From the NCBI RefSeq assembly GCF_030817415.1, contig NZ_JAUSZI010000002.1, positions 3,038,001-3,102,000 of the forward strand: DNA of 64,000 nt, written 5' to 3'. Numbering within the stretch: the stretch's first letter is position 1; the number at the start of each line of letters is the position of its first letter. Below are positions 9,479-20,352 of this stretch, one piece after another. The stretch is from Streptomyces umbrinus. Lineage in GTDB: Bacteria; Actinomycetota; Actinomycetes; Streptomycetales; Streptomycetaceae. The translations under genes and the position numbers were made by a program. Below the pieces are notes generated by a model, which saw only the letters and a list, made by a program, of their open reading frames with translations, had not been told where the DNA came from and made no database searches.

Positions 9479-10357
9479 ATGTCCGAGAACGTGCCGGTGA
9501 GGTGTCCGGCCTGTCAGCGCGAGCATGTCTACGCGGCGCCGTCGTACCCGTGCGTGTGCGGCGCGCCTGTCACGCCCGTCCTCGACCGGAGCGCGCTCCC
9601 GGAGCCCGTCACGCACCACACCTGGGACGAGGGCTGGGTGACGATCCGCTGCGGGGCCTGCGGGCGGGCGGACCACTGGCCCCGGCCGGAGCTGGGGTGC
9701 CCCTGCGGGGTGCTGTTACGGATACCGGTGACGGAGCCGGGAGCCGGCGACGACGCGGGAGCCTCGGGCCCCGACGCAGCGCACTCCTTGGGCGCGGAGA
9801 CCGGCGAGAGCCCCGAGGGCGGCCCCCATGAGGGCTCGCACGCGAGCTCATACGAAGGCTCGCACGAGGGCCCGTGCGGGAGCTCACGAGACCACTCCGG
9901 CCCCCCGCCCCGGAAGCCCCGGGCCAGCCGTCTCCCCGCCGCCGCCATCCCCCTCCCCCGTACCGCCCCGGCCCCCCGCCCCGCGTTCCAGCCGGTGGTC
10001 ATCCGCACGGCCCGGGACGCGGTGACCGCCGCCGCGCTGTATCTGCGCTGGCTCGGGTACCGGGACATCCGGCGGGCCGACCAGCGGCCGCCCTCCGGGA
10101 TAGGCCTGGCGGCCCGCGGGATTCTGGCCCAGGTCGACCCGACCGTACGACCGGCCTCCCTGCGGGACGTGGAGTGCCTGTGGCTGACGGCGATGACGGA
10201 GTCGGCGGGCTGCGTCTACTTCTCGCTGGCCGGCTACGAGGAGGACGCCCGCGTCTGCGCCGACTCCCTCGGCATCCCCCTGTTCGTACTGGATCTCACC
10301 GGCACCCCACAGCCGGTGAACAGCCTCGCCGACGACCTGATAGCCACGGGAGACTGA
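9479..10357 (+). CDS. Zinc-ribbon protein with a degenerate Mrr-like C-terminal domain
   Basis: A 292-aa protein with two N-terminal zinc ribbons, CPACQREHVYAAPSYPCVCG (residues ~9-28) and CGACGRADHWPRPELGCPCG (~59-78), a low-complexity linker, and a C-terminal ~110 residues resembling a type IV restriction (Mrr_cat) fold: AAALYLRWLGYRDIR, then SGIGLAARGILAQVD, then VYFSLAGYEEDARVCADSLG and IPLFVLD. Where active Mrr proteins have D and Q-x-K, this has G and Q-V-D, so the nuclease site appears lost. Start ATG 9479 was chosen over an upstream in-frame start because the ribbon begins just after it. A DNA- or RNA-binding role is inferred. Confidence 0.6.
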   Translation: MSENVPVRCPACQREHVYAAPSYPCVCGAPVTPVLDRSALPEPVTHHTWDEGWVTIRCGACGRADHWPRPELGCPCGVLLRIPVTEPGAGDDAGASGPDAAHSLGAETGESPEGGPHEGSHASSYEGSHEGPCGSSRDHSGPPPRKPRASRLPAAAIPLPRTAPAPRPAFQPVVIRTARDAVTAAALYLRWLGYRDIRRADQRPPSGIGLAARGILAQVDPTVRPASLRDVECLWLTAMTESAGCVYFSLAGYEEDARVCADSLGIPLFVLDLTGTPQPVNSLADDLIATGD

Positions 10358-10395
10358 GTGGTCCAACTCCCGGAAACGACCACATACTTGACGTC

Positions 10396-10941
10396 ATGCG
10401 CATCAGACCGGCGACTCCCGCCGACCTCCCGCTGCTTCAGGACATCGAGCGGGCCGCGGGCGAACCCTTCCGCACCCTGGGCATGACGGAGATCGCCGAC
10501 GACGAGCCGCCCGCGCTGGAACTGCTGGAGCGCTTCCGGAAGGCGGGCCACGCGTGGATCGCCGAAGCCGAAGATGAGGAATCCGAGGGCGACGAGGCCG
10601 AGGGCGACGCCGGCCGCCCCGTCGCGTACCTGATCGGCGAGCCCGTGGACGACGCCTTCCACATCGAGCAGGTCTCCGTCCACCCGGACGCCGCGCACCG
10701 GGGCGTGGGCCGGACCCTGATCGCGTACGCCGCCGACCGCGCACGCGGCCAGGGCCTGACCGGTCTCACGCTGACCACCTTCACGGAGGTCCCCTGGAAC
10801 GCGCCCTACTACGAGCGCATCGGCTTCCGCCCCCTGACCGACCCCGAACTCACCCCGGGCCTACGCAAGATCCGAGCCACAGAGTCCGCCCACGGCCTGG
10901 ACCGCTGGCCCCGGGTGTGCATGTACAGGGCTATGGCCTGA
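10396..10941 (+). CDS. GNAT family N-acetyltransferase
   Basis: A 181-aa acetyltransferase starting at ATG 10396, 38 bp after the zinc-ribbon gene. GNAT features are MRIRPATPADLPLLQDIERA at the N-terminus, the core strand FHIEQVSVHPDAAHRGVGRT containing the acetyl-CoA loop (HRGVGR), and TTFTEVPWNAPYYERIGFRP near the C-terminus. An acidic low-complexity insert (residues ~58-72) separates the first strands. The substrate cannot be read from sequence. A 7-bp hairpin overlaps its stop. Confidence 0.88.
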   Translation: MRIRPATPADLPLLQDIERAAGEPFRTLGMTEIADDEPPALELLERFRKAGHAWIAEAEDEESEGDEAEGDAGRPVAYLIGEPVDDAFHIEQVSVHPDAAHRGVGRTLIAYAADRARGQGLTGLTLTTFTEVPWNAPYYERIGFRPLTDPELTPGLRKIRATESAHGLDRWPRVCMYRAMA

Positions 10942-11020
10942 GCGCCCCAAAGGGGCGCGGGGCTGTGACATTTGCGGCTCCGCCGCGTGGGCGCGACAAG
11001 CCCCCACCGGCCCGCAGCCA
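10942..11020. repeat. Hairpin and Streptomyces-type intergenic element between convergent genes
   Basis: GCGCCCC-AAA-GGGGCGC (10942-10958) directly follows the acetyltransferase stop. The next bases (GGGGCTGTGACATTTGCGGC, then a CGCCGCGTGGGCGCGACAAG stretch) resemble a dispersed intergenic element often seen after Streptomyces genes. It probably acts as a bidirectional terminator. Confidence 0.5.
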
Positions 11021-12675
<1,655 letters not shown>

Positions 12676-12679
<4 letters not shown>

Positions 12680-14361
12680 CGGAAGTCCTCCTCGCGGTAC
12701 TCGGCGTCCGACCCCGCGGCTGTCGCCTCGCGCAGCTCGATCCGGCGGATCTTGCCGGACACCGTCTTGGGCAGGTCGCCGAACTCCAGGCGGCGGATGC
12801 GCTTGTACGGGGCGAGGGCCGTGCGCGAGTGCTCGAAGAGGACCTTCGCGGTGTCGGGTCCCGGTTCCCAGCCCTCCGCCAGTACGACGTACGCCTTCGG
12901 GACCGCGAGCCGCAGTTCGTCCGGGGCGGGCACGACGGCCGCCTCGGCGACGGCCTCGTGCTCCAGGAGCGCGCTCTCCAGCTCGAATGGGCTGATCTTG
13001 TAGTCGCTGGCCTTGAATACGTCGTCGCTCCGGCCCACGTACGTGATGTAGCCCTCGGCGTCGCGCGAGCCGATGTCGCCGGTGCGGTAGTAGCCGTCGG
13101 CCATCGCCTCGGCCGTGCGGTAGGGGTCGCCGTGGTAGCCGGTCATCAGACCCACGGGCCGGGCGGACAGGTCGAGGGCGATCTCGCCCTCCGTGGCGCC
13201 GGGCGCGCCCGTGACCGGGTCGAGGAGTTCGACCTTGAAGCCGGGGCTCGGCCGCCCCATGGAGCCCGTCTTGAGCGGCTGGCCGGGGCTGTTGGACACC
13301 TGCACGGCCGTCTCGGTCTGCCCGAAGCCGTCGCGGATCGTGACGCCCCAGGCGCGCCGCACCTGCTCGATGACCTCGGGATTCAGCGGCTCACCCGCGG
13401 CGACGGCCTCGCGCGGGGGCGTACGCAACTGGGTCAGGTCGGCCTGGATGAGCATGCGCCAGACGGTGGGCGGGGCGCAGAACGTGGTCACTCCCGCGCG
13501 GTCCATCTCGGCCATCAGGCGGGTCGCGTCGAAGCGCGTGTAGTTGTGGAGGAAGACGGTCGCCTCGGCGTTCCAGGGGGCGAAGAGGTTCGACCAGGCG
13601 TGCTTGGCCCAGCCGGGTGAGGAGATGTTCAGGTGCACGTCACCGGGCTTGAGGCCGATCCAGTACATGGTCGCCAGATGGCCGATCGGGTATGACGTGT
13701 GGGTGTGCTCGACGAGCTTGGGGCGGGCCGTGGTGCCCGAGGTGAAGTAGAGCATCAGCGGGTCGTCCGCCCGGGTCGGGCCGTCGGGCCTGAAGATGTC
13801 CGAGGCACGGTCGTACACGTCCTCGTACGACTGCCAGCCCGGGTGCTCGCCGCCGACCACGACGCGGGTGTAGCCGCCGGGCACCTCGTCGAACTTGCTC
13901 GTGTCCTCGGCGCGCACGATCACGTGCCGGACCCGGCCCCGTTCGACGCGGTCGCGCAGGTCGGCGGGGCCGAGCAGCGGGGTGGCCGGGATGACCACGG
14001 CGCGCAGTTTCATCGCGGCGAGCGCCGTCACCCACAGCTCGGCCTGGTTGCCGAGCATGACGAGGATGCGGTCCCCGGCGCGTACGCCCAGCTCGCGCAG
14101 CCGGCCCGCGACCTCGTCGGAGCGTACGGACAGCTCGCCGAAGGACAGCTTGGTCTCGCGGCCGTTCTCCTCGACGATGTGCAGCGCGGTCCTGGCGTTG
14201 CCGTGGGCGATGTGGTCGAACCAGTCGAGGGCCCAGTTGAAGTGCTCGGGGCGGGGCCAGACGAAGCCCTCGTAGGCCGTGGCGTAGTCCTCGCGGTGCT
14301 CCAGCAGGAAGTCACGCGCGCTGCGGAAGTGCTCCGTCGGCGTCGTCGGCGGCGTAGTCAT
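12676..14361 (-). CDS. Acyl-CoA synthetase (AMP-binding, medium-chain ACSM-like)
   Basis: A 561-aa acid:CoA ligase. Motifs: [20 protein letters not shown] (P-loop), [20 protein letters not shown], the A5 motif [56 protein letters not shown] and [16 protein letters not shown] with the catalytic Lys. The [22 protein letters not shown] combination is that of ACSM-type enzymes for medium-chain or aromatic acids. ATG 14361 was chosen because GAGGAGG precedes it; a longer frame opens 13 codons earlier. A GAF-LuxR regulator is divergently transcribed 112 bp away. Confidence 0.9.
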
Positions 14362-14473
14362 CAGTCCTCCTCGGCCCCGGACCATTGCCGGGCGGCTCAC
14401 TCACATCGTGTAATCCGTGATGCGGGTCTCACCACCCCCGAACGGGGGTGCGCTGCGGTGAAGGGACGAGCAC

Positions 14474-15322
14474 GTGGCAACTGGCGCTGCCGAAGCGGTG
14501 GAGCTGCGCGGTGCGCTGATGCGGCTGCGCCGGACGACGGGGCTGCCCGTGGCCTTCGGCGGCCTGGTCGAGCCGGGCCGCCACCAGGTGCGGATCAGTG
14601 AGCTCAACGGTACGGCGACGGCGGCGCTCAGCGCGCTCGCGGTGTCGTCGGGCAACGGCCTCGGCGGCAAGGCGGTCGCCCTCGCCCGGCCGTGCGCCGT
14701 CATGGACTACTCGTCCTCGCGGCAGATCAGCCACGAGTACGACGCCGCGGTCGCCGCGGAGGGCCTGCGGGCCATCCTCGCGGTGCCGGTCGTCGTACGC
14801 CGCCGGGTACGCGGTGTCCTGTACGGCGCCCTGCGTACGGCCCAGCCCCTCGGCGACCGGACGCTGTCCGCGGCGGTGGAGGCGGCGCGCGACGTGGAGC
14901 AGTCCCTCGTCGTACGGGACGAGACGCAGGGCCTGCTGGCGGCGGCGCGCGAGCCGGAGGTGACGCCGGACGGCACCGAGGGCGCCGCGTGGGAGCGGGT
15001 CCGGGAGGCGCACGGGGCGCTGCGCGCGCTGGCCCCGCGCGTCGTGGACCCGGCGCTGCGGGCGGAGCTGCTGGCGGTCTGCGCCACCCTCACCGCCTCG
15101 CCCGGCCCGGTGCCGGCGGCCCGACGGGTCCGGCTCACCCCTCGTGAGCTGGACGTTCTTGCGTGTGTGTCGATCGGTACGACCAACGCGGCCGCCGGGG
15201 ACCGGCTCGGGCTGCGTCCAGAGACGGTGAAGGCCTATCTGCGCTCGGCGATGCGCAAGCTGGGCGCGCACACCCGGCTGGAGGCGGCGGTGGCGGCGCG
15301 GCGGGCGGGGCTGCTGCCCTGA
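14474..15322 (+). CDS. GAF-domain LuxR-type transcriptional regulator
   Basis: A 282-aa regulator. The N-terminal ~150 residues form a GAF-like sensor (LPVAFGGLVEPGRHQVRIS, GNGLGGKAVALARPCAVMDY, AILAVPVVVRRRVRGVLYGA); the C-terminus is a LuxR helix-turn-helix (LTPRELDVLACVSIGTTNAA, LRPETVKAYLRSAMRKLGAH). The GTG at 14474 follows GAAGGGACGAG. Its divergent placement from the two acyl-CoA ligases suggests it controls them, perhaps sensing an acyl compound; this is inference from position. Confidence 0.85.
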   Translation: MATGAAEAVELRGALMRLRRTTGLPVAFGGLVEPGRHQVRISELNGTATAALSALAVSSGNGLGGKAVALARPCAVMDYSSSRQISHEYDAAVAAEGLRAILAVPVVVRRRVRGVLYGALRTAQPLGDRTLSAAVEAARDVEQSLVVRDETQGLLAAAREPEVTPDGTEGAAWERVREAHGALRALAPRVVDPALRAELLAVCATLTASPGPVPAARRVRLTPRELDVLACVSIGTTNAAAGDRLGLRPETVKAYLRSAMRKLGAHTRLEAAVAARRAGLLP

Positions 15323-15501
15323 GATCCGCCCTTGCCTGCCGCCCCGAAGGTCCATACCTTCCCCCGGCGCTCTATACATGCACGGGCACGCTGAAATCCC
15401 GTATACCGGATCTCTGTTATTTCCCTCACGGCGCAACCCTCCGAAATTCAAGGGCTCTTTGCTTAATATTGAGCCGAACACGACTGAGGGGAGCGGTGCG
15501 C

Positions 15502-18354
15502 GTGCGACGGGATTTCGAGGAGCCTGTCAGACCCCGTTCCGAGCAGGTCGTCGGGCGGGACGAGGTACTCAGACGAGCACGCGAGCAGCTCTCCCGAGGC
15601 GGCAGCCTTCTCTTGCACGGTCCGCCCGGAATAGGAAAGTCGACCGTCCTGCGGGCAATGGCAGCGGAATATGCCGAATCAGCCCGAACTGTGTTGCGCT
15701 GTTCGGCGACAGAGTCCGAATCCCATCTCCCGTTCCTCGCTCTGGTCGATCTGCTCGGTCTGGTCGCCGACGAGGTCGCGGACGCGCTGCCCGCCCCGCA
15801 GCAGGCCGCGCTCGAAGCGGCGCTCACCGGCCGCGCCGAATCGTCCCTGCACCAGGACGGTCTCGCGCTGCGGCTCGCGGTGCTGTCGGTGCTGCGCGCG
15901 CTGGCGGCCAAGGGTCCCGTCCTCCTCGTCGCCGACGACCTGCAGTGGCTGGACGCGCCCAGCGCCGAGCTGCTCGGTTTCGCGGCCCGCCGCCTCGGTG
16001 GGATGCCGGTGCGGATGCTCGGCGCGGTGCGTACCGGCACGGAACCGAAGGAGCAAGAACACGACCCGTATCTACGCGCGTATCCGCCGGAGGCGCTGGC
16101 CCTGCGGCTGCCCCCGCTGTCCCGGCCGCAGGTGTCCGAGCTGCTGGTGACCCGCGGTTACACCGGTCTGCGCCGCTCGACGCTGCGGGACATCCACCAC
16201 ACCAGCGGCGGCAACCCGCTGTTCGCGCTGGAGCTCGCGCGCGCCCTGGCCGAGAGCCCGACGCCGCCCCGCCCCGGCGAGCCGCTGCCGGTGCCGACCT
16301 CACTGCGTGCCCTCGTCCTCAGCCGCCTGGAACTGCTGTCCACCGAGGCCCGGCAGACCCTGCTGGTCGCGAGCGCGGGAGCCCGCCCCACGCAGACCCT
16401 GCTGGGGTCCGCGGGCCGTACGAACGCGGAGGCGGAGATCGCGCTCGCGGCCTCGCTCGGTCTGGTGGCGGCCCCGGGTCCCGACGCCCAGGGCCCGGAC
16501 GGACAGGAGGGCGCGGTCCGTTTCGCGCACCCGCTCGTCTCGGCCGCGCTGTACGCACAGGCGACACCCCAGGAGCGGCGGGCCGCCCACGCCGCGCTGT
16601 CCACGGTGGCCTCCGACCCGATCGAGCGGGCCCGCCATCTCGCGCTGGCCACCACCGGCACCGACGAGCGGGTCGCCGCGCGGCTCTCCGAGGCGGCGGC
16701 GCTGGCCCGGGACCGTGGCGCGCCCTCGGTCGCGGCCCAGCTCGGGCTGCTCGCCGCCCGCCACACCCCGCCGGACGGCGGGCCCGGCGCGGACGAACGG
16801 CGCTTGAAGTCCGCCGAGGACGCGCTGACCTCGGGCGAGATCGACCTCGCCCGCGAGGTGGCCCGCGACATCCTGGACCGGGCGACCGACGCGGCGGTCC
16901 GGGTACGGGCCTGGATGGTGGTGATCGACTCGGCGGGGCAGGCGATGGCCGACGTCGAGGCCGTGTTTCCGCAGGCCCTCGCGGACGCGGGCGAGGACCC
17001 GCAACTGCTCGCCCTCGTCCGCTACCAACTGGCGTGGCGGGCGCTGCTCGTGGAGGGCGAGATGGGCAAGGGCCGCGAGGAGGCCGCACACGCGGCCCGG
17101 CTCGCCGCCGTCGCCGGTGACCGGAGCACCGAACTGATGGCTCTGTCCTTCCAGGCCCAGATGGAGACCCTGATGGGTCACCCAGCGGCCCCGGCGACCC
17201 TGGAGAAGGCCCTCGCCGAGCCGCAGGACCTTCGGGTGGCGTGCGACCACAACGGCGCGGGTGCCACCCGGTTCCGCTGGCAGATCATGAGCGACCAGCT
17301 CACCGACGCCCGTACGACGATCACCCGGCTCCTCGGCGAGGTGCGGCGGCGCGGCATGGTCGAGAGCGAGGTGCACTTCCTGCGCGGACTCGCCGAGACC
17401 GAACTGCGCTCCGGACACTGCGCCCGCGCCCTGGACCTCGCCCACGAAAGCCTGCGGCTGGCCCGGGACACCGGGATCGGCGAGGCCGCGGGCAACATGT
17501 TCACCTCGCTCGCCGAGGCCGCGGGCGGAGACGTACACCGGGCACTCGTACTGGCCGGCGACGCGGTGCGCCGCGCCGAGGACGACGGCGACCTGATCTA
17601 CCTCTCCCGTGCGCTGGGCGCGCTCGGGCATGCCCAGCTCGTCGCCGGTGACGCCGCCGGGACGGTCCAGTCCCTGCGCAGGGCACGGGAGTTGGAGCAG
17701 GGGCTCGGCATCTTCGACCCGGCGCGGGGCCGCTGGCACGGCGACCTCGCGGAAGCGCTCGTCCTGGTCGGCGAACCGGCGGAGGCGCAGGACGTCATCA
17801 CCGCCACCCGTGAACACGCGGTACGGCTCCGGCGGGCGAGCGTCCTCGCCGTACTGGACCGGGCCGAGGCCCTGGTGAAGGCCGCCGCAGGTCAATACGA
17901 GGCGGCCGCACAGCAGTTGACCTCGGCACAGGACCGTCTGGCACAGCTCGGATACGGGCTGGAGGAGGCCCGCGCCGCCCTCGCGCTGGCCCGGCTGCGG
18001 GCGGAGCAGTCGGGGCGGGTGTCCTACGACGAGGCGACGCGGCTGTTCCGACGCTGCAAGGCGGTGCCCTGGCTACGGCAGTTGGAGACGGCCTCCGCGA
18101 CCGCCCCCGCTCCCGCCGACCCCTCCGCGATGGCCCCCGAGTCCCTCCTGCCGCACCTCGACCGACTGGCCTCCACGGAACGCCAGGTCGCGGGGCTCGT
18201 CCTGGAGGGCGCCACGAATCGCGAGATCGCCGCCCGCCTGTTCATCAGCGTGAAGACGGTCGAGGCGACGCTCACCCGGGTGTACCGGAAGTTGGGTATC
18301 CGGTCGCGAGTCGACATCGTGCGGTTGGCTGCGGGGCAGCGACGGGGGGAGTGA
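15502..18354 (+). CDS. LAL-family (large ATP-binding LuxR) transcriptional regulator
   Basis: A ~950-aa STAND-type regulator. Walker A is LLLHGPPGIGKSTVLRA (around residue 40), Walker B is VLLVADDLQWLDAPSAELLG (~135-150), followed by a long helical TPR-like region and a C-terminal LuxR HTH (LASTERQVAGLVLEGATNRE, ISVKTVEATLTRVYRKLGIR). The GTG at 15502 has GAGGGGAG eight bases upstream; another in-frame GTG lies at 15496 but too close to that site. No partner gene is adjacent: upstream is an independent regulator, downstream is a kilobase of repeats. Its target is unknown. Confidence 0.9.
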   Translation: MRRDFEEPVRPRSEQVVGRDEVLRRAREQLSRGGSLLLHGPPGIGKSTVLRAMAAEYAESARTVLRCSATESESHLPFLALVDLLGLVADEVADALPAPQQAALEAALTGRAESSLHQDGLALRLAVLSVLRALAAKGPVLLVADDLQWLDAPSAELLGFAARRLGGMPVRMLGAVRTGTEPKEQEHDPYLRAYPPEALALRLPPLSRPQVSELLVTRGYTGLRRSTLRDIHHTSGGNPLFALELARALAESPTPPRPGEPLPVPTSLRALVLSRLELLSTEARQTLLVASAGARPTQTLLGSAGRTNAEAEIALAASLGLVAAPGPDAQGPDGQEGAVRFAHPLVSAALYAQATPQERRAAHAALSTVASDPIERARHLALATTGTDERVAARLSEAAALARDRGAPSVAAQLGLLAARHTPPDGGPGADERRLKSAEDALTSGEIDLAREVARDILDRATDAAVRVRAWMVVIDSAGQAMADVEAVFPQALADAGEDPQLLALVRYQLAWRALLVEGEMGKGREEAAHAARLAAVAGDRSTELMALSFQAQMETLMGHPAAPATLEKALAEPQDLRVACDHNGAGATRFRWQIMSDQLTDARTTITRLLGEVRRRGMVESEVHFLRGLAETELRSGHCARALDLAHESLRLARDTGIGEAAGNMFTSLAEAAGGDVHRALVLAGDAVRRAEDDGDLIYLSRALGALGHAQLVAGDAAGTVQSLRRARELEQGLGIFDPARGRWHGDLAEALVLVGEPAEAQDVITATREHAVRLRRASVLAVLDRAEALVKAAAGQYEAAAQQLTSAQDRLAQLGYGLEEARAALALARLRAEQSGRVSYDEATRLFRRCKAVPWLRQLETASATAPAPADPSAMAPESLLPHLDRLASTERQVAGLVLEGATNREIAARLFISVKTVEATLTRVYRKLGIRSRVDIVRLAAGQRRGE

Positions 18355-19368
18355 ACTCGCTGTTCTTGGACGGGGGTTGAGGCGGATGGCTTGAGGCGGG
18401 CGTGGGTGGCGGCCGGGTGTGGGCGGTTGCTGGGGGCGGGGGCGCCTGGGTGCGGGCGGTCGGTGGGGCGCGAAGCCCGCCGGGTGCGGGCGGTTCCTGA
18501 GACGCGGTGTCCGCCGGGCACGGACGACCTTTGGGGTGCGGTGCCCGCCGGGTGCGGGCAGTTCCTGAGACGCGGTGCCCGCCGGGCGCGGACGGCGTCT
18601 GGGGTGCGGTGCTCGCCGGGTGCGGGCAGTTCCTGGGACGCGGTGCCCGCCGGGCGCGGACGGCGTCTGGGGTGCGGTGCTCGCCGGGTGCGGGCGGTTC
18701 CTGAGACGCGGTGCCCGCCGGGCGCGGACGGCGTCTGGGACGCGGTGCCCGCCGGGCGCGGACGACCTTTGGGGCGCAGTGCCCGCCGGGTGCGGGCAGT
18801 TCCTGGGACGCCGTGTCCGCCGGGCGCGGACGGTCCCTAGGACCCCGTGCGCGCCGGATGCGGGGGTCGCTGGGGAGCGGTGCACGCTGGGTGACAGGCG
18901 CCCGCCCGCAGGTACTCGCTCGGGCCGCGGACCATCGCCGGGCGGCTGTAGCCGACAGGTACCCGCCGGTGGGCGGAAGCCGGGAGATGCCCGCCGGGGG
19001 GCGAAAGCCCGGTGATGCTCGCCGTGCGCCGTGCCTAGGGCGCCGGACGCCGAGCGCGCGGGCGGCGGGCGCCGAGCGCGCTGGCCGCGGGCGGCTGAGG
19101 TCTGGCGGCTGGCGGCTGGCGGCTGGCGGCTGGCGGTCATCGTCGCGCTTCGTCGGGACACCCGCAGCCCGCCAACTGCCCCCGGCCCGCCGCCCGGAGG
19201 GGCAGGTAGGGGCAGATAGGGGCACGACCGAGGGTTTTCCCTCGTCAACTCCCGCAGGGAGTTCCCTCATTGGGGAGAGAGCCGGTCCCCTTCTAGCGTG
19301 GGACCCGCCCCGCAGGCTGTCGCTCCACCCCCACAGTGCACCCCCCACCGGCACTCCTGAGGAGAACC
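18355..19368. other. 1-kb gene-free region between LAL regulator and trypsin
   Basis: No credible gene was found on either strand; long frames here arise from GC-rich repeats. It holds the 34-bp minisatellite (18475-18881), less regular related sequence before and after it, a 7-bp repeat of CTGGCGG in five copies around 19100-19135, and presumably the trypsin promoter near its right end. Confidence 0.6.
18475..18881. repeat. 34-bp tandem minisatellite, about 12 units
   Basis: Units of exactly 34 bp start at 18475, 18509, 18543, 18577, 18611, 18645, 18679, 18713, 18747, 18781, 18815 and (33 bp, degenerate) 18849. Each opens GCCCGCCGGG (or GTCC/GCTC) and closes near GCGGT. Two subtypes often alternate: TGCGGGCAGTTCCTGRGAC and CGCGGACGGCGTCTGGG. 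The period is not a multiple of three, so no single frame is maintained, which argues against a protein repeat. Confidence 0.85.
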
Positions 19369-20160
19369 ATGTTCGGGCTCACCCTTGCCAAGAAGGCCGC
19401 CGCCGTCACCGCCGCGGTCGCCGCCGCCGCGACGACCTGCCTGCTCGGCGCGACCACCGCGAGCGCCGCTCCCCAGCCCATCGTCGGCGGCTCGACGACC
19501 ACGGCGGCCGCGTACCCGTACGTCATGCAGATCACGGACTCCTCGCAGAACCAGTTCTGCGGCGGCACCCTGGTGTCGGCGACCAAGGTCGTCACCGCCG
19601 CCCACTGCATGGTCGACGAGACCACGAGCAGCGTCAGAGTCGTCGGCGGCCGCACCTACCGCAACGGCACCAACGGCACGGTCAGCCGGGTCAGCAAGAT
19701 ATGGATCAACCCGAGCTACGTGGACGCCGAGCAGGGTGGCGACGTCGCCGTCCTGACCCTGTCGACCTCCATGCCGTACACCCCCATCAGCTACGTCTCC
19801 TCCTCCGAGACCAGCGTGTACACGGCCGGCACCACCGCCCGCATCCTCGGCTGGGGCACCACCAGCTCGGGCGGCTCCTCCTCCAACCAGCTGCGCACCG
19901 CGACGGTCCCGACCGTCTCGAACGCCACCTGCTCCTCGGCGTACGGCTCGTCGTACATCTCCTCCGACATGGTCTGCGCCGGCTACACCTCCGGCGGCGT
20001 GGACACCTGCCAGGGCGACAGCGGCGGCCCGCTGATCATCGGCGGCAAGCTCGCGGGCATCACCTCGTGGGGCTACGGCTGCGCGGACGCCGAGTACCCC
20101 GGCGTCTACACCCGCCTGACCACCTTCTCCAACCTGGTGACGACGCAGGTCAACTCCTAG
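19369..20160 (+). CDS. Secreted trypsin-like serine protease (S1 family)
   Basis: A 263-aa precursor. The signal peptide (MFGLTLAKKAAAVTAAVA ... ASA) is followed by a very short propeptide APQP and the mature N-terminus IVGG at residue 38. The catalytic triad is visible as VVTAAHC (His), GGDVAVLTL (Asp) and DTCQGDSGGPL (Ser). The Asp six residues before the Ser predicts cleavage after Arg or Lys. Six Cys support three disulfides, as in S. griseus trypsin. The ATG at 19369 follows GAGGAGAACC. It needs activating cleavage after the propeptide. Confidence 0.95.
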   Translation: MFGLTLAKKAAAVTAAVAAAATTCLLGATTASAAPQPIVGGSTTTAAAYPYVMQITDSSQNQFCGGTLVSATKVVTAAHCMVDETTSSVRVVGGRTYRNGTNGTVSRVSKIWINPSYVDAEQGGDVAVLTLSTSMPYTPISYVSSSETSVYTAGTTARILGWGTTSSGGSSSNQLRTATVPTVSNATCSSAYGSSYISSDMVCAGYTSGGVDTCQGDSGGPLIIGGKLAGITSWGYGCADAEYPGVYTRLTTFSNLVTTQVNS

Positions 20161-20212
20161 CACTCACGTAGTGCCGTCCCGATGACTTCCTGAGCACGCC
20201 TCAGGTTGAGCC

Positions 20213-20255
20213 AGGGGGCGTTGCGGGCCTCCACGAGCGGCCCGCAACGCCCCCT
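20213..20255 (+). terminator. Terminator after the trypsin gene
   Basis: AGGGGGCGTTGCGGGCC (20213-20229) pairs perfectly with GGCCCGCAACGCCCCCT (20239-20255) around a 9-nt loop, 53 bp after the stop. Confidence 0.85.
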
Positions 20256-20352
20256 ATCCATGTGCCGGGTCCGGTCGGGGGCGCGTTGTCGGTGGCGCCT
20301 GTTTCAATGGATTCCGGTGCGGGTGATGAGTGGCGGGTGAGAGGGGACGGGC

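Noticed and set aside
18073..19354. Long minus-strand frames (360-391 codons) with repeated Pro/Arg/Ala/Gly segments across the minisatellite.
   Set aside because: The repeat period is 34 bp, so the frame changes each unit; the frames also run into the LAL gene on the opposite strand and lack a ribosome site. They are by-products of GC-rich repeats.
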